The notes: a model not told the origin generated them from the sequence alone. A stretch of 64,000 bases of DNA from Saccharicrinis fermentans DSM 9555 = JCM 21142 (GCF_000517085.1 NZ_KI912107.1:4957980-5021979); one strand, 5' to 3'; positions 28,148 through 38,139 are shown, numbered from the stretch's first letter. Translations and numbers: made by a program.

Positions 28148-28225
28148 GTGTTATTTACAATTGTCAAAATGGTAGTGTACGGTGTTATTTTTGTTTTTTG
28201 AATTATGTAAGCAACGAATATACTT

Positions 28226-28996
28226 ATGAAAGAAAAACATCCGATAGTCAAGGCAATGGCTCAATTTATTTTTTGGTTGGGACGACTTATGTTGTCGTTA
28301 CGATACAGGGTGAGGTTGTTGAATATGGATATGGTAGATAAAGACAAGCCTGTGTTGTTTTTACCTAATCATCAGGCGGTGGTTGATCCTATGCTGTTGG
28401 TCAGTTTTGTGTATCCGCATAAAAATATTGTGCCTGTGGTGACGGCAACTTATTATGATTTGCCTATTATTAATAAGTTCTTTAAAAAATGGGGCGCCGT
28501 TCGAGTAAGCGATCTTGGGGCAGGAAGCAGGAATCTTCATGTTTTAAATGATATAACCCAATCGGCAATGCTTGCCTTTGACTCTAAACGCAGTCTGGTG
28601 ATTTATCCTTCAGGACAGATTGCTTCTCAGGGATTTGAGAGAATTCTTAATAAAAAGGCGGCCTATGAAATTGTTAAAGACTTGCCTGAGGATGTTCAAA
28701 TTGTGGGGGTTAGGATTAATGGCCTGTGGGGAAGTATGTGGTCTAAGGCATGGACAGGTAAATCGCCTGATTTTGTTTCTTCCATAGGGAAAGGCATCGG
28801 GTATGCACTGGCTAACTTATTGTTTTTTTGTCCTAAACGGCATGTTTCCATGGTGTTTGAGGATATTACTTCAGAATGTAGACAGAGGGCAGTGGGTACA
28901 GACCGGAAAATATTTAATGATTATCTGGAAGGTTTTTATAATGTGAATGGGGAAGAATCACCCACATTTGTGAAGCATTATTTTTTTACCAGATAA
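28226..28996 (+). CDS. PlsC-type 1-acyl-glycerol-3-phosphate acyltransferase
   Basis: A 256-residue membrane-associated acyltransferase. Motif I is His49-x4-Asp54 (NHQAVVD), and motif III appears as VIYPSGQIA. The N-terminus is hydrophobic. It would transfer an acyl group to a lysophospholipid or lysophosphatidic acid. With the LplT-like carrier upstream it resembles the separated halves of the LplT-Aas lysophospholipid repair route, without the acyl-ACP synthetase part. Its 3' end overlaps the convergent ung gene by 11 bases. Confidence 0.85.
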   Translation: MKEKHPIVKAMAQFIFWLGRLMLSLRYRVRLLNMDMVDKDKPVLFLPNHQAVVDPMLLVSFVYPHKNIVPVVTATYYDLPIINKFFKKWGAVRVSDLGAGSRNLHVLNDITQSAMLAFDSKRSLVIYPSGQIASQGFERILNKKAAYEIVKDLPEDVQIVGVRINGLWGSMWSKAWTGKSPDFVSSIGKGIGYALANLLFFCPKRHVSMVFEDITSECRQRAVGTDRKIFNDYLEGFYNVNGEESPTFVKHYFFTR

Positions 28997-29648
28997 TTTC
29001 TTGTAAGCCTTTGCTCCTTAAGTAGGCATTTGTTTTACTAAAATGCTTGTTGCCTATAAAGCCACGGTGGGCAGACAAGGGAGAAGGATGTGCGGATGTT
29101 AAAATGTAATGTTTTGTAGGGTTAATGTAGGCCGATTTCTTGCCGGCATAGGCACCCCATAGAATAAAAACTAGGTTTTCTTTTTCTTGGGCCAATAATT
29201 TTATGACGCTATCGGTAAATTTTTCCCAGCCTTGTTTTTGGTGCGATCCGGCTTGGTGGGCTCTGACTGTTAATGTGGCATTTAGAAGTAATACGCCTTG
29301 TTTGGCCCATCGTTCCAAATTTCCACTGGAAGGAGGAGGGGTGCCGTAGTCGTTTTTTATTTCTTTAAATATGTTTACCAATGATGGAGGTGTTTTAACG
29401 CCCTCGTTAACTGAAAAGCAGAGGCCGTGTGCCTGATTTTCACCATGGTAAGGATCCTGGCCTAATATGACCACTCTGGTCTTGTTGAGTGGGCATAAGT
29501 TAAAAGCATTGAATATTTTAGTTGCAGGTGGGAAGATAGTTTGTTTGTCATATTCTTCTCTGACAAATTTACTGAGATTGATAAAATAGGCTTTGTTAAA
29601 TTCTTCTTTTAACAGATTTTTCCAACCTGCTTCTATTTTTACTTCCAT
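28986..29648 (-). CDS. ung: uracil-DNA glycosylase
   Basis: About 220 residues from the ATG at 29648 (MEVKIEAGWKNLL); the in-frame extension upstream is hydrophobic and unlike Ung. Family-1 motifs are clear: GQDPYHG with catalytic Asp65, FSVN, LLLNATLTV and the HPSPLSAHRGF loop. It removes uracil from DNA as the first step of base-excision repair. The 3' end overlaps the acyltransferase tail. Confidence 0.96.
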   Translation of the reverse strand: MEVKIEAGWKNLLKEEFNKAYFINLSKFVREEYDKQTIFPPATKIFNAFNLCPLNKTRVVILGQDPYHGENQAHGLCFSVNEGVKTPPSLVNIFKEIKNDYGTPPPSSGNLERWAKQGVLLLNATLTVRAHQAGSHQKQGWEKFTDSVIKLLAQEKENLVFILWGAYAGKKSAYINPTKHYILTSAHPSPLSAHRGFIGNKHFSKTNAYLRSKGLQEIIW

Positions 29649-29766
29649 GGGACTCGTTTTTTTACAAAAAAAATAAAAAATGATGAGAAATGCCATTAGT
29701 ATTTAATTACTTTACATGTTAAACGAAGTTTAAGTCATTTTACCAGATGTATTATAGGGTGTGTTC

Positions 29767-31368
29767 ATGATAAAGTATTTTTGTTTTCTATTTTTATTGT
29801 TTTTCTCCACTGTATCTACTATTAATGCAATGGACAGGTATGCTGAACTGGATAGGCTGATAGAAAATGAAAATTTCTTTAATGGCAAGAAGGAACGAAG
29901 GTTAGATTCGCTTAAGTCAGAAATTTTGGAGAGACAGGTCAAGGGAAAGGAATGGGAATGCTACCAACTTTATAAAAAGGTGGCGGATGAATATGCTACT
30001 TATGTTTTTGATTCGGCCATGTTTTATTTTCGAGGTGCCATCGATTTAGCTTATCGCATGAATCATCAAAAGGCTATTGCCCAGTGTCAGTCGAGCTTTG
30101 GTCACTTGTTGGTTTCGGTAGGATACTATAAGGAGGCCATTGATACCTTAAATAAGGTCAGTGTTGATCAGTTACCAGAGGGAGAGCGTCAGGATTATTT
30201 TAGTTATAAAGTGAGAGCTTATTATGATTTGGCGGATTATATCAATGATGATTTTTATTCCCCTGTTTATAGGGAAATAGCAGAGGGTTATGTGGATTCG
30301 GTTTTAGAATATCGGATGCCAAACTCTGTTCAGCCTTTGATAACCAAAGCTTTGAGGTTTTTAGCTAAGTGGCAGCCCGATTCTGCAGCCTACTATTATA
30401 CCATGGCCGGGAGAATGCCGCTAAGCATGCACGAGCAGGCTGTAGTTCATTCCTGTCTGGGATATATTTGTATAAGGCAAGGAAAAGATGCTTTGGGAAA
30501 AGAGCATCTAATAAAGTCGACCATGGCTGATATTAAAACGGCCACCAAAGAAGCCATATCATTAATGGTGTTGGCCGATTTTCTAATGGAGCATGGCGAA
30601 ATAGAACGTGCTTATGAATACATTCAAAAGGCAAAGGAGGATGCTGCATTCTTTGGGTCTAAGCAAAGAATGTTACAGGTTGCTGAAATATTTCCGGTCA
30701 TTGAAGTGGCTAGGTTGTTACAGGAGGAAAAAAAACGACAAAAGGCGGTCAGGTACATTTGGATTGTTTCCGCCTTGGTTATTGTTGTGTTGATTTTTTT
30801 ATTGTTTGTCTATCGTCAATTGTTTAATCTCCGAAAAATATGGATGGTGATCCAACAAAATAATAAGGAGCTAAAGGTTTTGAATGTTCGACTTAAGGAG
30901 GCCAATAAAATAAAGGAGCGGTATATTGGTCACTTTTTTAATATGGGATCGCTGTTTGTTGGTAAGTTGGAAGATGTTTCCAAGTCCTTAAATACCTTAC
31001 TGGTTTCAAATGATCCCCATAAACTTAAAGCCATACTAAAAACAATTAACCCCAAAAAAGAGCGAGATGAACTGTTTCATAACTTTGATGAGGTCTTTTT
31101 AAAACTCTTTCCCTCTTTTATTCAGGAGGTGAATGAATTGGTAGAAGCCAAAAATAACTATGTTTTACGATCCGGCCAGCTCCTAAATACTGAATTAAGA
31201 ATTTTGGCTTTGATCCGGCTTGGGGTCGAGGACAATGAAACCATGTCGCAAGTACTTGGTGTATCCATCAATACCATCTATACTTATAAAACCAAAGCGA
31301 GAAATAAGTCTGCCCTCTCTGCTGAATTGTTTTTCGAAAGACTTAAGGCTATCAAATCTGATCGCTAA
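29767..31368 (+). CDS. DUF6377 TPR-type membrane regulator with LuxR-like HTH
   Basis: About 533 residues from the ATG at 29767 (MIKYFCFLFLLFFSTVSTINA signal sequence; GTG at 29761 is an alternative). Residues about 25-320 are TPR-like helices, followed by one membrane segment (about 328-350), a coiled coil and, at the C-terminus, a LuxR-like helix-turn-helix (TELRILALIRLG, MSQVLGVSINTIYTYKTKARNKS). This is the DUF6377 architecture of Bacteroidota regulators found beside SusCD loci. The DNA-binding end is predicted in the cytoplasm and the TPR end in the periplasm. It probably regulates the susC unit 857 bases downstream. Confidence 0.85.
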   Translation: MIKYFCFLFLLFFSTVSTINAMDRYAELDRLIENENFFNGKKERRLDSLKSEILERQVKGKEWECYQLYKKVADEYATYVFDSAMFYFRGAIDLAYRMNHQKAIAQCQSSFGHLLVSVGYYKEAIDTLNKVSVDQLPEGERQDYFSYKVRAYYDLADYINDDFYSPVYREIAEGYVDSVLEYRMPNSVQPLITKALRFLAKWQPDSAAYYYTMAGRMPLSMHEQAVVHSCLGYICIRQGKDALGKEHLIKSTMADIKTATKEAISLMVLADFLMEHGEIERAYEYIQKAKEDAAFFGSKQRMLQVAEIFPVIEVARLLQEEKKRQKAVRYIWIVSALVIVVLIFLLFVYRQLFNLRKIWMVIQQNNKELKVLNVRLKEANKIKERYIGHFFNMGSLFVGKLEDVSKSLNTLLVSNDPHKLKAILKTINPKKERDELFHNFDEVFLKLFPSFIQEVNELVEAKNNYVLRSGQLLNTELRILALIRLGVEDNETMSQVLGVSINTIYTYKTKARNKSALSAELFFERLKAIKSDR

Positions 31369-31465
31369 TACCTCCTTGGGATTATTCCTGTTTGTCAATT
31401 TCAACATCTCAATCCGTGTTTTTGCTAGGATGACATACTAGAATTATTGTAATATGTTTTGTTGT

Positions 31466-31666
31466 ACATTCCTGACACTTGTTATATAGTGGCTGCAAGA
31501 AAACTACTGTTTTTTCTGTCTTTGATAAGAAAGCTTCAAAGACAAGGCTTTCGATATTTTTGAAACCAAGGAGTTTACTGATTGTAAATGACTGTTTCAA
31601 AAATGAGAATAACGCAGTATTTGGAGTTTTCTTGCAAAGACTATATATGACAAGTGTCAGGAATGT
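31466..31666. mobile_element. MITE-like element with 40-42 bp terminal inverted repeats
   Basis: The left end (31466-31505) and right end (31625-31666) are inverted copies: both read ACATTCCTGACACTTGT and end in GCAAGAAAACT, with a few changes and a two-base gap between. The 119-base core carries a further inverted pair (ATTTTTGAAAC and GTTTCAAAAAT), so the whole 201 bases could fold as one long hairpin. No transposase is encoded and I see no clear target-site duplication. It fits a non-autonomous element moved in trans; a large structured RNA or a bidirectional terminator is the alternative. Confidence 0.65.
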
Positions 31667-32178
31667 AGCTGTGGTGTGATTTGTGTTAAAATATGTAATG
31701 ATTTTGTTTGGTATTTATTATGCAAATAATAGTATAAAAAATAAGGGGTATGGTTCTGAGAAAATACAAACTGATACGAAATGGATCTAAAAAATAGAGG
31801 TCTATTTTGTTTCCATTGAAAAATATTGTATTTTTGATTTTGGATTATGACGATTTGAGTATAATAGATTATTATTTGAATGTATCTGTAAGTTTTAATT
31901 ATTAAAAAATAATCCTAAAAAGTAGATGAATTATTAATTGCAATAAATATTGGCTATTTGTGTAAGAAGAGTGTTCCCCCACTGGTGTAAGTAGCTAACC
32001 TTTAAAGTAAAATAATTGAAAATAATCAACAAAAACCGTTTAATCGATGCGTGATGAGAATGAAGATACTTAAGTAATAGATTGGTCGTTTATGGAATGA
32101 ACAGTCCATTGCTTTTTCTATGTAAAATAGATTTTTAGAAAAATAGCAATAGAGTATTTTATTACTATTTCAAAAATT

Positions 32179-32225
32179 GCATTGTCTTTTTTAAATATAC
32201 ATTTATTAATTTAACCTTTTGTTTT
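32179..32225 (+). promoter_or_regulatory. conserved susC leader (copy 1)
   Basis: From GCATTGTCTTTT on, these bases match 54673-54721 almost fully (TTATTAATTTAA, CCTTTTGTTTT before ATG). The identity continues through the signal peptide codons, marking two paralogous leaders. Confidence 0.6.
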
Positions 32226-35200
32226 ATGCGGAAATTAGCATTATTTCTGTCTATGGTTCTTTTTTTAGGCCTACAGACTTTAAATGCCCAAACAAAAGCT
32301 ATTTCCGGAAAAGTTGTCGACAATTACGGCGACCCGATTCCGGGAGTATCTATTATTGTTAAGGGAACAACCTCAGGGACAGTTTCTCGTCCAGATGGAT
32401 CTTACTTATTGAATGTGCCTCAGGATGCCGAAATCATTGTATTCACATTCGTTGGGATGGAAACCAAGGAGATCATGATTGGTGATCGGTCTAGTATTAA
32501 TGTAATGCTCGCATCGAGTGCTATTGATGTAGATGAAGTAGTTGTAACTGCGCTGGGAATATCCCGAGAAAAGAAATCATTGGGGTATGCATCACAAGGT
32601 GTGTCTGAAGATGATTTGATGGCTGCGAATGATGTAAATGCCATCGCTTCTTTATCTGGTAAAGTAGCGGGTTTAAGTGTTTCTGGTCAAAATTTTGCTG
32701 GATCGCAGAATATATTGATTAGGGGAGCTAGCTCCTTTAGTGGAAACAACCAACCTTTATTTGTAGTTGATGGGGTGCCTATCAGTAATGAGGGTTTTAA
32801 TGATGTTGAAACACAAAGTGGTGGCGGTGGATATGACTATGGTTCAATGGTCGCTGACTTGAACTCATATGACATTGCCAATGTTGAGGTGCTTAAGGGA
32901 AGTGCGGCATCTGCTCTTTACGGTAGTAGGGGGCAGAATGGTGTGATCATGATTACAACCAAGTCAGGCAGAAAAGGTAAAAAAACTTTTTCTGTGGACA
33001 TTAATTCTGGCGTTACCATTGATAGGGTAAGTATTTTGCCCGAACTACAAGATAAATATGGTGGTGGTTACGGTGGTTTTGGTTCAACAACAATCGATGG
33101 CGTGGAGTATCAAACAGTAAGTTATGCTGTCGATGAAAGCTGGGGGCCTAAATTCGAAGGCCAGGATGTTCTGCATTGGTGGGGTATTGCTGATTATGAG
33201 CAAGGTCTTACGAGTGCTCCTGTCACCGGGAAATGGGAGGCTTCGAAAAATGATGTGGAAGATTTTTACGAAACAGGCATTACTTATCAAAATAGTATTA
33301 ACGTTGTTAGTACTTCCGAAAATTCGGCATTACGTATTGGTTATACCAATATTTCGATGGAAGGAATTGTTCCAAATTCTAAACAGAATAAAAACACCTT
33401 CAATATTAATGGAAATACTTCTGTGTTAGATGGATTCGTGGAACTTAATTCCAATGTTACATTTGTTCATACAGATACCAAAGGTCGTCCACAGTTTGGT
33501 TATGGAGATAATTCTCAATCGCAAAAATTCTTTCAATGGGGACAACGTCAGTTGGACATGGATAAGTTGAAAAACTATGCGAACCCTGATGGAACCAATA
33601 GAACATGGAACCGTACTTCTGCGAGTGATGCAACACCTAAATATTCTGATAACCCCTATTGGACAGCCTATAAGAATTATCAGGACGATGATAGAACTCG
33701 TATTTTTGGAACGGTAGGTGGTAAAATTAACTTGACTGATTATTTATCAGCTTCTGGTAATGTTTACTTAGATACTTATACGTTTAACGCGCGCGAAAGA
33801 GTTGCTATTGGTTCTCAGGCACAATCTATGTTTAAACAAGTTCAACGCCAGGCCATAGAAACAAATTATGAAGGAAAATTAAATTTCCAAAAAAGATTTG
33901 GAGACTTGGATGTTTTAGGATTTGTAGGAGGCAATATCCGGAAAGAAAATTATTCTCGTTTCGAAGGAGAAACAGACGGTGGTCTGGTAATTGATGGTCT
34001 GTATAACCTGAATAACTCTGCGAATCAGCCTATCTTGGATGATTACGATAGAGAGAAGCGAGTGAATAGTTGGTTTGGAATGGCCAGTGTGGGCTATAAA
34101 AGTTTTGCTTACCTAGAAGCAACCTATCGTACCGATTATGATTCTACATTGCCGGAGGAACATAATGAATATAGTTATGCATCAGTTTCCGGAAGTGTTA
34201 TCTTGTCTCAGTTATTGAAATATAGCTGGATGAATAATCTTAAAGTACGATTGAACTATGGTGAAACAGGTAATGGTACTGACCCTTATCAAGTATATAA
34301 TACTTATGAAATAAGTGATCCTTTTCAAGGGAATCCACAGTTTACAAATCTGGATCGTTTAAAAAATGAGAACTTGAAACCAGAGTTAACACAAGAGGTG
34401 GAATTCGGTGTTGAAGGTTCTTTCTTGCATAATAGAGCCGGGTTTGATTTTACCTACTATACTAGGGATACAGAAAACCAAATTGTTCCAGTAGAAGTTT
34501 CTGGGTCTACAGGTTATATTGAGCAGGTGATTAATGCTGGTTTGATAAATAATAGAGGTATTGAATTAATGGTTTATGGTACGCCGCTTAAAGTTGGAGA
34601 CTTTAGTTGGGAGTTGGGTATCAACTACGCTAAAAATACCAATGAGGTAAAAGAACTTCCTGCATCATTAGGTGGTAAATTACAGTTGGCAAGTGCTCCT
34701 TTTGGAGGCGCCTACATTAATTCGGTAGAAGGAAAAACATTCCAGGAATTATATGCTTATGACTTTGTTTATGATGATAATGGCAATAAAGTAATTAATT
34801 CTGAAACCGGATTTTATGAAATGGGTGATTTACAATCCATGGGATCGGTATTGCCTGATTATACAGCTGGTCTTAAAAGTACATTCCGATATAAGAATAT
34901 AGATTTGGGTGTGTTGATCGATATGTCTAAAGGAGGAAAATATTACTCTTTAACAAATATGTGGTCTATGTACTCGGGTATGGCCGAGGCGACTGCAACA
35001 GCTACCTCAAATGGAAACACGATTCGTGAGGATGGACTTGTGTTGGATGGAGTTGTTGATAAGGGTAATGGATATGAAGAAAATGATATGCATTTAAGTG
35101 CCATTGATTATGGTGAATATCATTATCATGGCTATGATACACCTAGTGCAACAAGTGTATTTGATGCAGATTATGTGAAACTTCGTGAGGTGACTATTGG

Positions 35201-35402
35201 TTATACTTTGCCTAAAGTTGTTGATGTTATTAAATCAATCAGGGTTTCTGCCTATGGAAGAAATCTTGCGATTTGGGGATTAGATAATAAAGGTATAGAT
35301 CCAGAGACCATTGTTGGAGGTAATGGAAATATTCAAGGACTAGAAGGAGGTATCGTTCCTGGAAGCAAATCGTATGGTTTCAATGTTCAAATTAAATTTT
35401 AA
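32226..35402 (+). CDS. SusC/RagA-family TonB-dependent outer-membrane transporter 1
   Basis: A 1,058-residue outer-membrane transporter. Signal peptide of about 21 residues (cut after LNAQ), then a CarboxypepD_reg-like domain (AISGKVVDNYGDPIPGVSI), a TonB-box-like stretch (IDVDEVVVTALG), a plug with FVVDGVPIS and LKGSAASALYGSRGQNGVIMI, and a 22-strand barrel ending in Phe (NVQIKF). Imports an oligosaccharide or similar ligand captured by the SusD lipoprotein encoded 16 bases downstream. The ligand cannot be told from sequence. The first about 65 residues are nearly those of the second SusC at 54722. Confidence 0.95.
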   Translation: MRKLALFLSMVLFLGLQTLNAQTKAISGKVVDNYGDPIPGVSIIVKGTTSGTVSRPDGSYLLNVPQDAEIIVFTFVGMETKEIMIGDRSSINVMLASSAIDVDEVVVTALGISREKKSLGYASQGVSEDDLMAANDVNAIASLSGKVAGLSVSGQNFAGSQNILIRGASSFSGNNQPLFVVDGVPISNEGFNDVETQSGGGGYDYGSMVADLNSYDIANVEVLKGSAASALYGSRGQNGVIMITTKSGRKGKKTFSVDINSGVTIDRVSILPELQDKYGGGYGGFGSTTIDGVEYQTVSYAVDESWGPKFEGQDVLHWWGIADYEQGLTSAPVTGKWEASKNDVEDFYETGITYQNSINVVSTSENSALRIGYTNISMEGIVPNSKQNKNTFNINGNTSVLDGFVELNSNVTFVHTDTKGRPQFGYGDNSQSQKFFQWGQRQLDMDKLKNYANPDGTNRTWNRTSASDATPKYSDNPYWTAYKNYQDDDRTRIFGTVGGKINLTDYLSASGNVYLDTYTFNARERVAIGSQAQSMFKQVQRQAIETNYEGKLNFQKRFGDLDVLGFVGGNIRKENYSRFEGETDGGLVIDGLYNLNNSANQPILDDYDREKRVNSWFGMASVGYKSFAYLEATYRTDYDSTLPEEHNEYSYASVSGSVILSQLLKYSWMNNLKVRLNYGETGNGTDPYQVYNTYEISDPFQGNPQFTNLDRLKNENLKPELTQEVEFGVEGSFLHNRAGFDFTYYTRDTENQIVPVEVSGSTGYIEQVINAGLINNRGIELMVYGTPLKVGDFSWELGINYAKNTNEVKELPASLGGKLQLASAPFGGAYINSVEGKTFQELYAYDFVYDDNGNKVINSETGFYEMGDLQSMGSVLPDYTAGLKSTFRYKNIDLGVLIDMSKGGKYYSLTNMWSMYSGMAEATATATSNGNTIREDGLVLDGVVDKGNGYEENDMHLSAIDYGEYHYHGYDTPSATSVFDADYVKLREVTIGYTLPKVVDVIKSIRVSAYGRNLAIWGLDNKGIDPETIVGGNGNIQGLEGGIVPGSKSYGFNVQIKF

Positions 35403-35418
35403 TTATAAAGCAACAACT

Positions 35419-36948
35419 ATGAATAAAATAAAATATATCATTGTTATTCTGGTGGCTATAGTAACATTTTCTTGCGATGTGGATTACTATGGAAGTCCGA
35501 ACGAACCAGAAGTAGCACCTACCTATGGAATAATGAATAGGGTGCAGAAAAGATTGATGGATGATACCCGTGATGAATGGTTTTCCGGCAGAATGTCTTT
35601 GTTATGGGTTCAGTATTGGAACCAAACAGCTTATACCGAGGAGGATCGATATCAGTATAGAGAAACGGTTAATAAAGCAGGTTGGGAAGACTTGTATAAA
35701 AACGCGCAGGATTTAAGGGATATTATTGAGCTGAATACGAGCGAGGCGACAAAAGATGCTATGGCAGCATACGGACCTAATGAAAATCAGATTGCGGCTG
35801 CTCGTATAATGCTTGTTTATATTTATCAAATAGCCACAGAGATGTGGGGCGATGTACCCTATTATTCTTATGGAAATGATGATGAAACATTTCAGGCAAA
35901 CTCAATCAAGGATGCTGGCATTACAACACCGGCCTATGCTAAGCAGTCTGCTATCTATGCTGATATGCTTAAAGAGTTGGATGAGGCTCAGGCAATGATT
36001 ATGCTTGATGAAAATATGATTGATGGTGATAATTTCTATGGTGGTGATGCTGTTCAATGGAAAAAGTTTGCAAACTCATTAAGATTGAGAATTGCGAACC
36101 GTGTGAAGGATGTGTATCCGGACGCATTAAACCATATGTCATCAGCTATTGCAGCAGGTGTAATGGAGAGTAATGCGGATAATGCCGGAGTGGCTTATGA
36201 AAATACTTCATTAAATGGGGCGCCTATGTATCGTGCCTTTTATGTGGAAAACAGAATAGATTTTGCTCCTTCCTGGTCTTTTGTTGAGTTGTTGCAAGGG
36301 GAAAGAGGTCCGTTTGTGGCTGATCCGCGCTTGGATATCTTTGTGGATGATAATGAAGATGGATTTAAAGTAGGTATTCCTTTGACGAGTAATAACGGAG
36401 AAGTAGGTGGTTTTGTAAAAGAGTCGCTTCCTGGAGCTGCCATTCTAGCTGCAGATTACACTGAAATTTATATGGAGTATGCCGAAGTTTGTTTTATTCT
36501 GAGTGAATATAATGGTTGGGATCAAACTTGGTATGAAATGGGAGTAAAAGCCTCCATGTCGAGATGGGGAGTTGATGCTGCTGCAATCGATGCTTATGTA
36601 GCTGCTTTACCTCCAGCGAGTGAAGAAACAGTCTTAACTCAAAAGTATATTGCCCTTTATATGCAACCAATGGAGGCATGGAGTGAATACAGAAGAACTG
36701 GTTATCCTAACACGCTTATTAAGCCCAATGAAACATACGATTATACTTATCTGGTGAAAGATGACCTTGGTATTGTAAGTGAGGTAACAGAAAAGTATAC
36801 TTATGGTGTGGGGAGTTTATCATCAGATGTGCCCAATAGGGTTAGTTACTTGCTCAACGAATACAGTGTAAATAAAGCGAATGTTGAAGCTGCAAAATCT
36901 TCTATGGGCGGAGATGAAATCACTACTAAAATGTGGTGGCAAAATTAA
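35419..36948 (+). CDS. SusD/RagB-like outer-membrane lipoprotein 1
   Basis: About 509 residues from the ATG at 35419 (the longer frame starts inside susC). Signal peptide with lipobox VTFSC, then an Asp/Tyr-rich start (CDVDYYGSPNEPEVAP) as in the SusD_2 family. TPR-like helices follow (IAAARIMLVYIYQIATEMWGDVPYY, MEAWSEYRRTGYPN). It is the surface lid and ligand-binding partner of the upstream SusC. Spacing to the next gene is 23 bases, so the three form one unit. Confidence 0.93.
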   Translation: MNKIKYIIVILVAIVTFSCDVDYYGSPNEPEVAPTYGIMNRVQKRLMDDTRDEWFSGRMSLLWVQYWNQTAYTEEDRYQYRETVNKAGWEDLYKNAQDLRDIIELNTSEATKDAMAAYGPNENQIAAARIMLVYIYQIATEMWGDVPYYSYGNDDETFQANSIKDAGITTPAYAKQSAIYADMLKELDEAQAMIMLDENMIDGDNFYGGDAVQWKKFANSLRLRIANRVKDVYPDALNHMSSAIAAGVMESNADNAGVAYENTSLNGAPMYRAFYVENRIDFAPSWSFVELLQGERGPFVADPRLDIFVDDNEDGFKVGIPLTSNNGEVGGFVKESLPGAAILAADYTEIYMEYAEVCFILSEYNGWDQTWYEMGVKASMSRWGVDAAAIDAYVAALPPASEETVLTQKYIALYMQPMEAWSEYRRTGYPNTLIKPNETYDYTYLVKDDLGIVSEVTEKYTYGVGSLSSDVPNRVSYLLNEYSVNKANVEAAKSSMGGDEITTKMWWQN

Positions 36949-36971
36949 TGTGTTTATTAAATATTGATAAT

Positions 36972-38048
36972 ATGAAAAATAAATTAATATACGGCTTGTT
37001 TTCTTTGGTGTTCTTGTTGGCTGCATGCGACGATGACGATAGTAACGAGTTTTTTGAATCCGCAACGGTTTCTATTGATGTGTCAGAGGTTACTATATTT
37101 GATAGTCCTTTTGATATTGAGTTAACAGTGTCGAACCCTGGCGTTGATATGTTGACTTTAACGGGAGGAGAATTGGTGAGTGAGGAGCTGAGCGTTGAGG
37201 ATATGTCTGCTTCAAAGAGTCTTTCTGCACTCGATTTTGGAGGATATTGGAAGGCAGATTCATCTCTTGTGTTGACTACTACTATTGACTTCGATTCTTA
37301 CATGAGCACTTCGCAGCACTCTATTGATGTGGTGGATGCTATTGCAGCAACTGGAGGTGATATGATTTATGAATATGATTCTGTTTATAGTCGTGTTTCT
37401 TTTGATGTTGAAACAATGTTTAATGATATAGAGTCTATCGTTGTTGAGAAAAAAGTAATCACAAGTGTTGATGCAGATCCTGCGTTTGTAGAGATGGAAA
37501 GCAAGTCAGCAATGATGACATATATGTTTAAAGACTCTGTGTATGGGGTGGACTTTAATTTGGAGGATACTATCGTTTATAAGATTACCGCCATGTCGGG
37601 TGCTTATATGGAAACGAAGATGATTGAGATTCCGGTGGGCGCTCAGTCTTTAGTAGTTGAAGATCCAGGTGTCTTATCTGATTCAAAGGATTCATTTGAA
37701 TTAGTGAAAGACGCGGGTGAAATTACATTTACATCTACTGATATAAGCAGGGGTTTTACATCTTCAGATGTAGCGTTTGTGAAGGTTGAAATAGGAGATG
37801 AGTTTGAAACTGAGGAAGATGTTTATAATTTGTCGAAAGTGGTAGATGTAGTGGAAGCTGCTAGCTTGGTTTCTTCTGTAGATAATGTAGTTATTGGAGA
37901 GATGTATGCCTATAAGTTTGATTATATGGGCAATGTGATGTATGGAGTATTGACTGTTTCTGAAGTTACTTCTACTGTTATTGGCGATGATGAAAATTCA
38001 ATCACTTTCTCTTATTCACAAGCCGTGAAATATGAGAAAGATAAATAA
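36972..38048 (+). CDS. hypothetical surface lipoprotein of the SusCD-1 unit
   Basis: About 358 residues from the ATG at 36972 (the frame's earlier start lies in the susD tail). Lipoprotein signal with lipobox LLAAC, followed by a run of Asp (CDDDDSNEF) typical of surface-exported Bacteroidota lipoproteins. The body is acidic and Ser/Val/Asp-rich, apparently beta-sandwich, with no motif I recognise. Its place behind susC and susD is that of SusE/SusF-like glycan-binding proteins, so an accessory ligand-binding role is likely. Confidence 0.75.
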   Translation: MKNKLIYGLFSLVFLLAACDDDDSNEFFESATVSIDVSEVTIFDSPFDIELTVSNPGVDMLTLTGGELVSEELSVEDMSASKSLSALDFGGYWKADSSLVLTTTIDFDSYMSTSQHSIDVVDAIAATGGDMIYEYDSVYSRVSFDVETMFNDIESIVVEKKVITSVDADPAFVEMESKSAMMTYMFKDSVYGVDFNLEDTIVYKITAMSGAYMETKMIEIPVGAQSLVVEDPGVLSDSKDSFELVKDAGEITFTSTDISRGFTSSDVAFVKVEIGDEFETEEDVYNLSKVVDVVEAASLVSSVDNVVIGEMYAYKFDYMGNVMYGVLTVSEVTSTVIGDDENSITFSYSQAVKYEKDK

Positions 38049-38101
38049 AACAACTAAGGCTGTGGTGGGACACAGCAGACTAAAGGTTTAGTTGTGTGAG
38101 T

Positions 38102-38139
38102 GGGGCAGATCCAATGGGGTCTGCCCTTATTTTTTTTTA
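38102..38139 (+). terminator. terminator of the SusCD-1 unit
   Basis: An 11-pair GC-rich stem (38102-38112 with 38117-38127) and a short loop, followed by a long T run. It lies about 50 bases past the lipoprotein stop and faces the convergent cobU. Confidence 0.85.

Larger units (their letters stand above)
31369..32225. other. 857-base gap between regulator and susC
   Basis: No gene is credible here. It holds the MITE-like element (31466-31666), a block GTGTTCCCCCACT at 31971 that recurs 261 bases before the second susC, and the susC leader from about 32179. Confidence 0.6.

Noticed and set aside
31409-31679. Two small open frames (63 and 66 codons) inside the MITE-like element
   Set aside because: They arise from the inverted-repeat sequence and read through both arms; no protein character.
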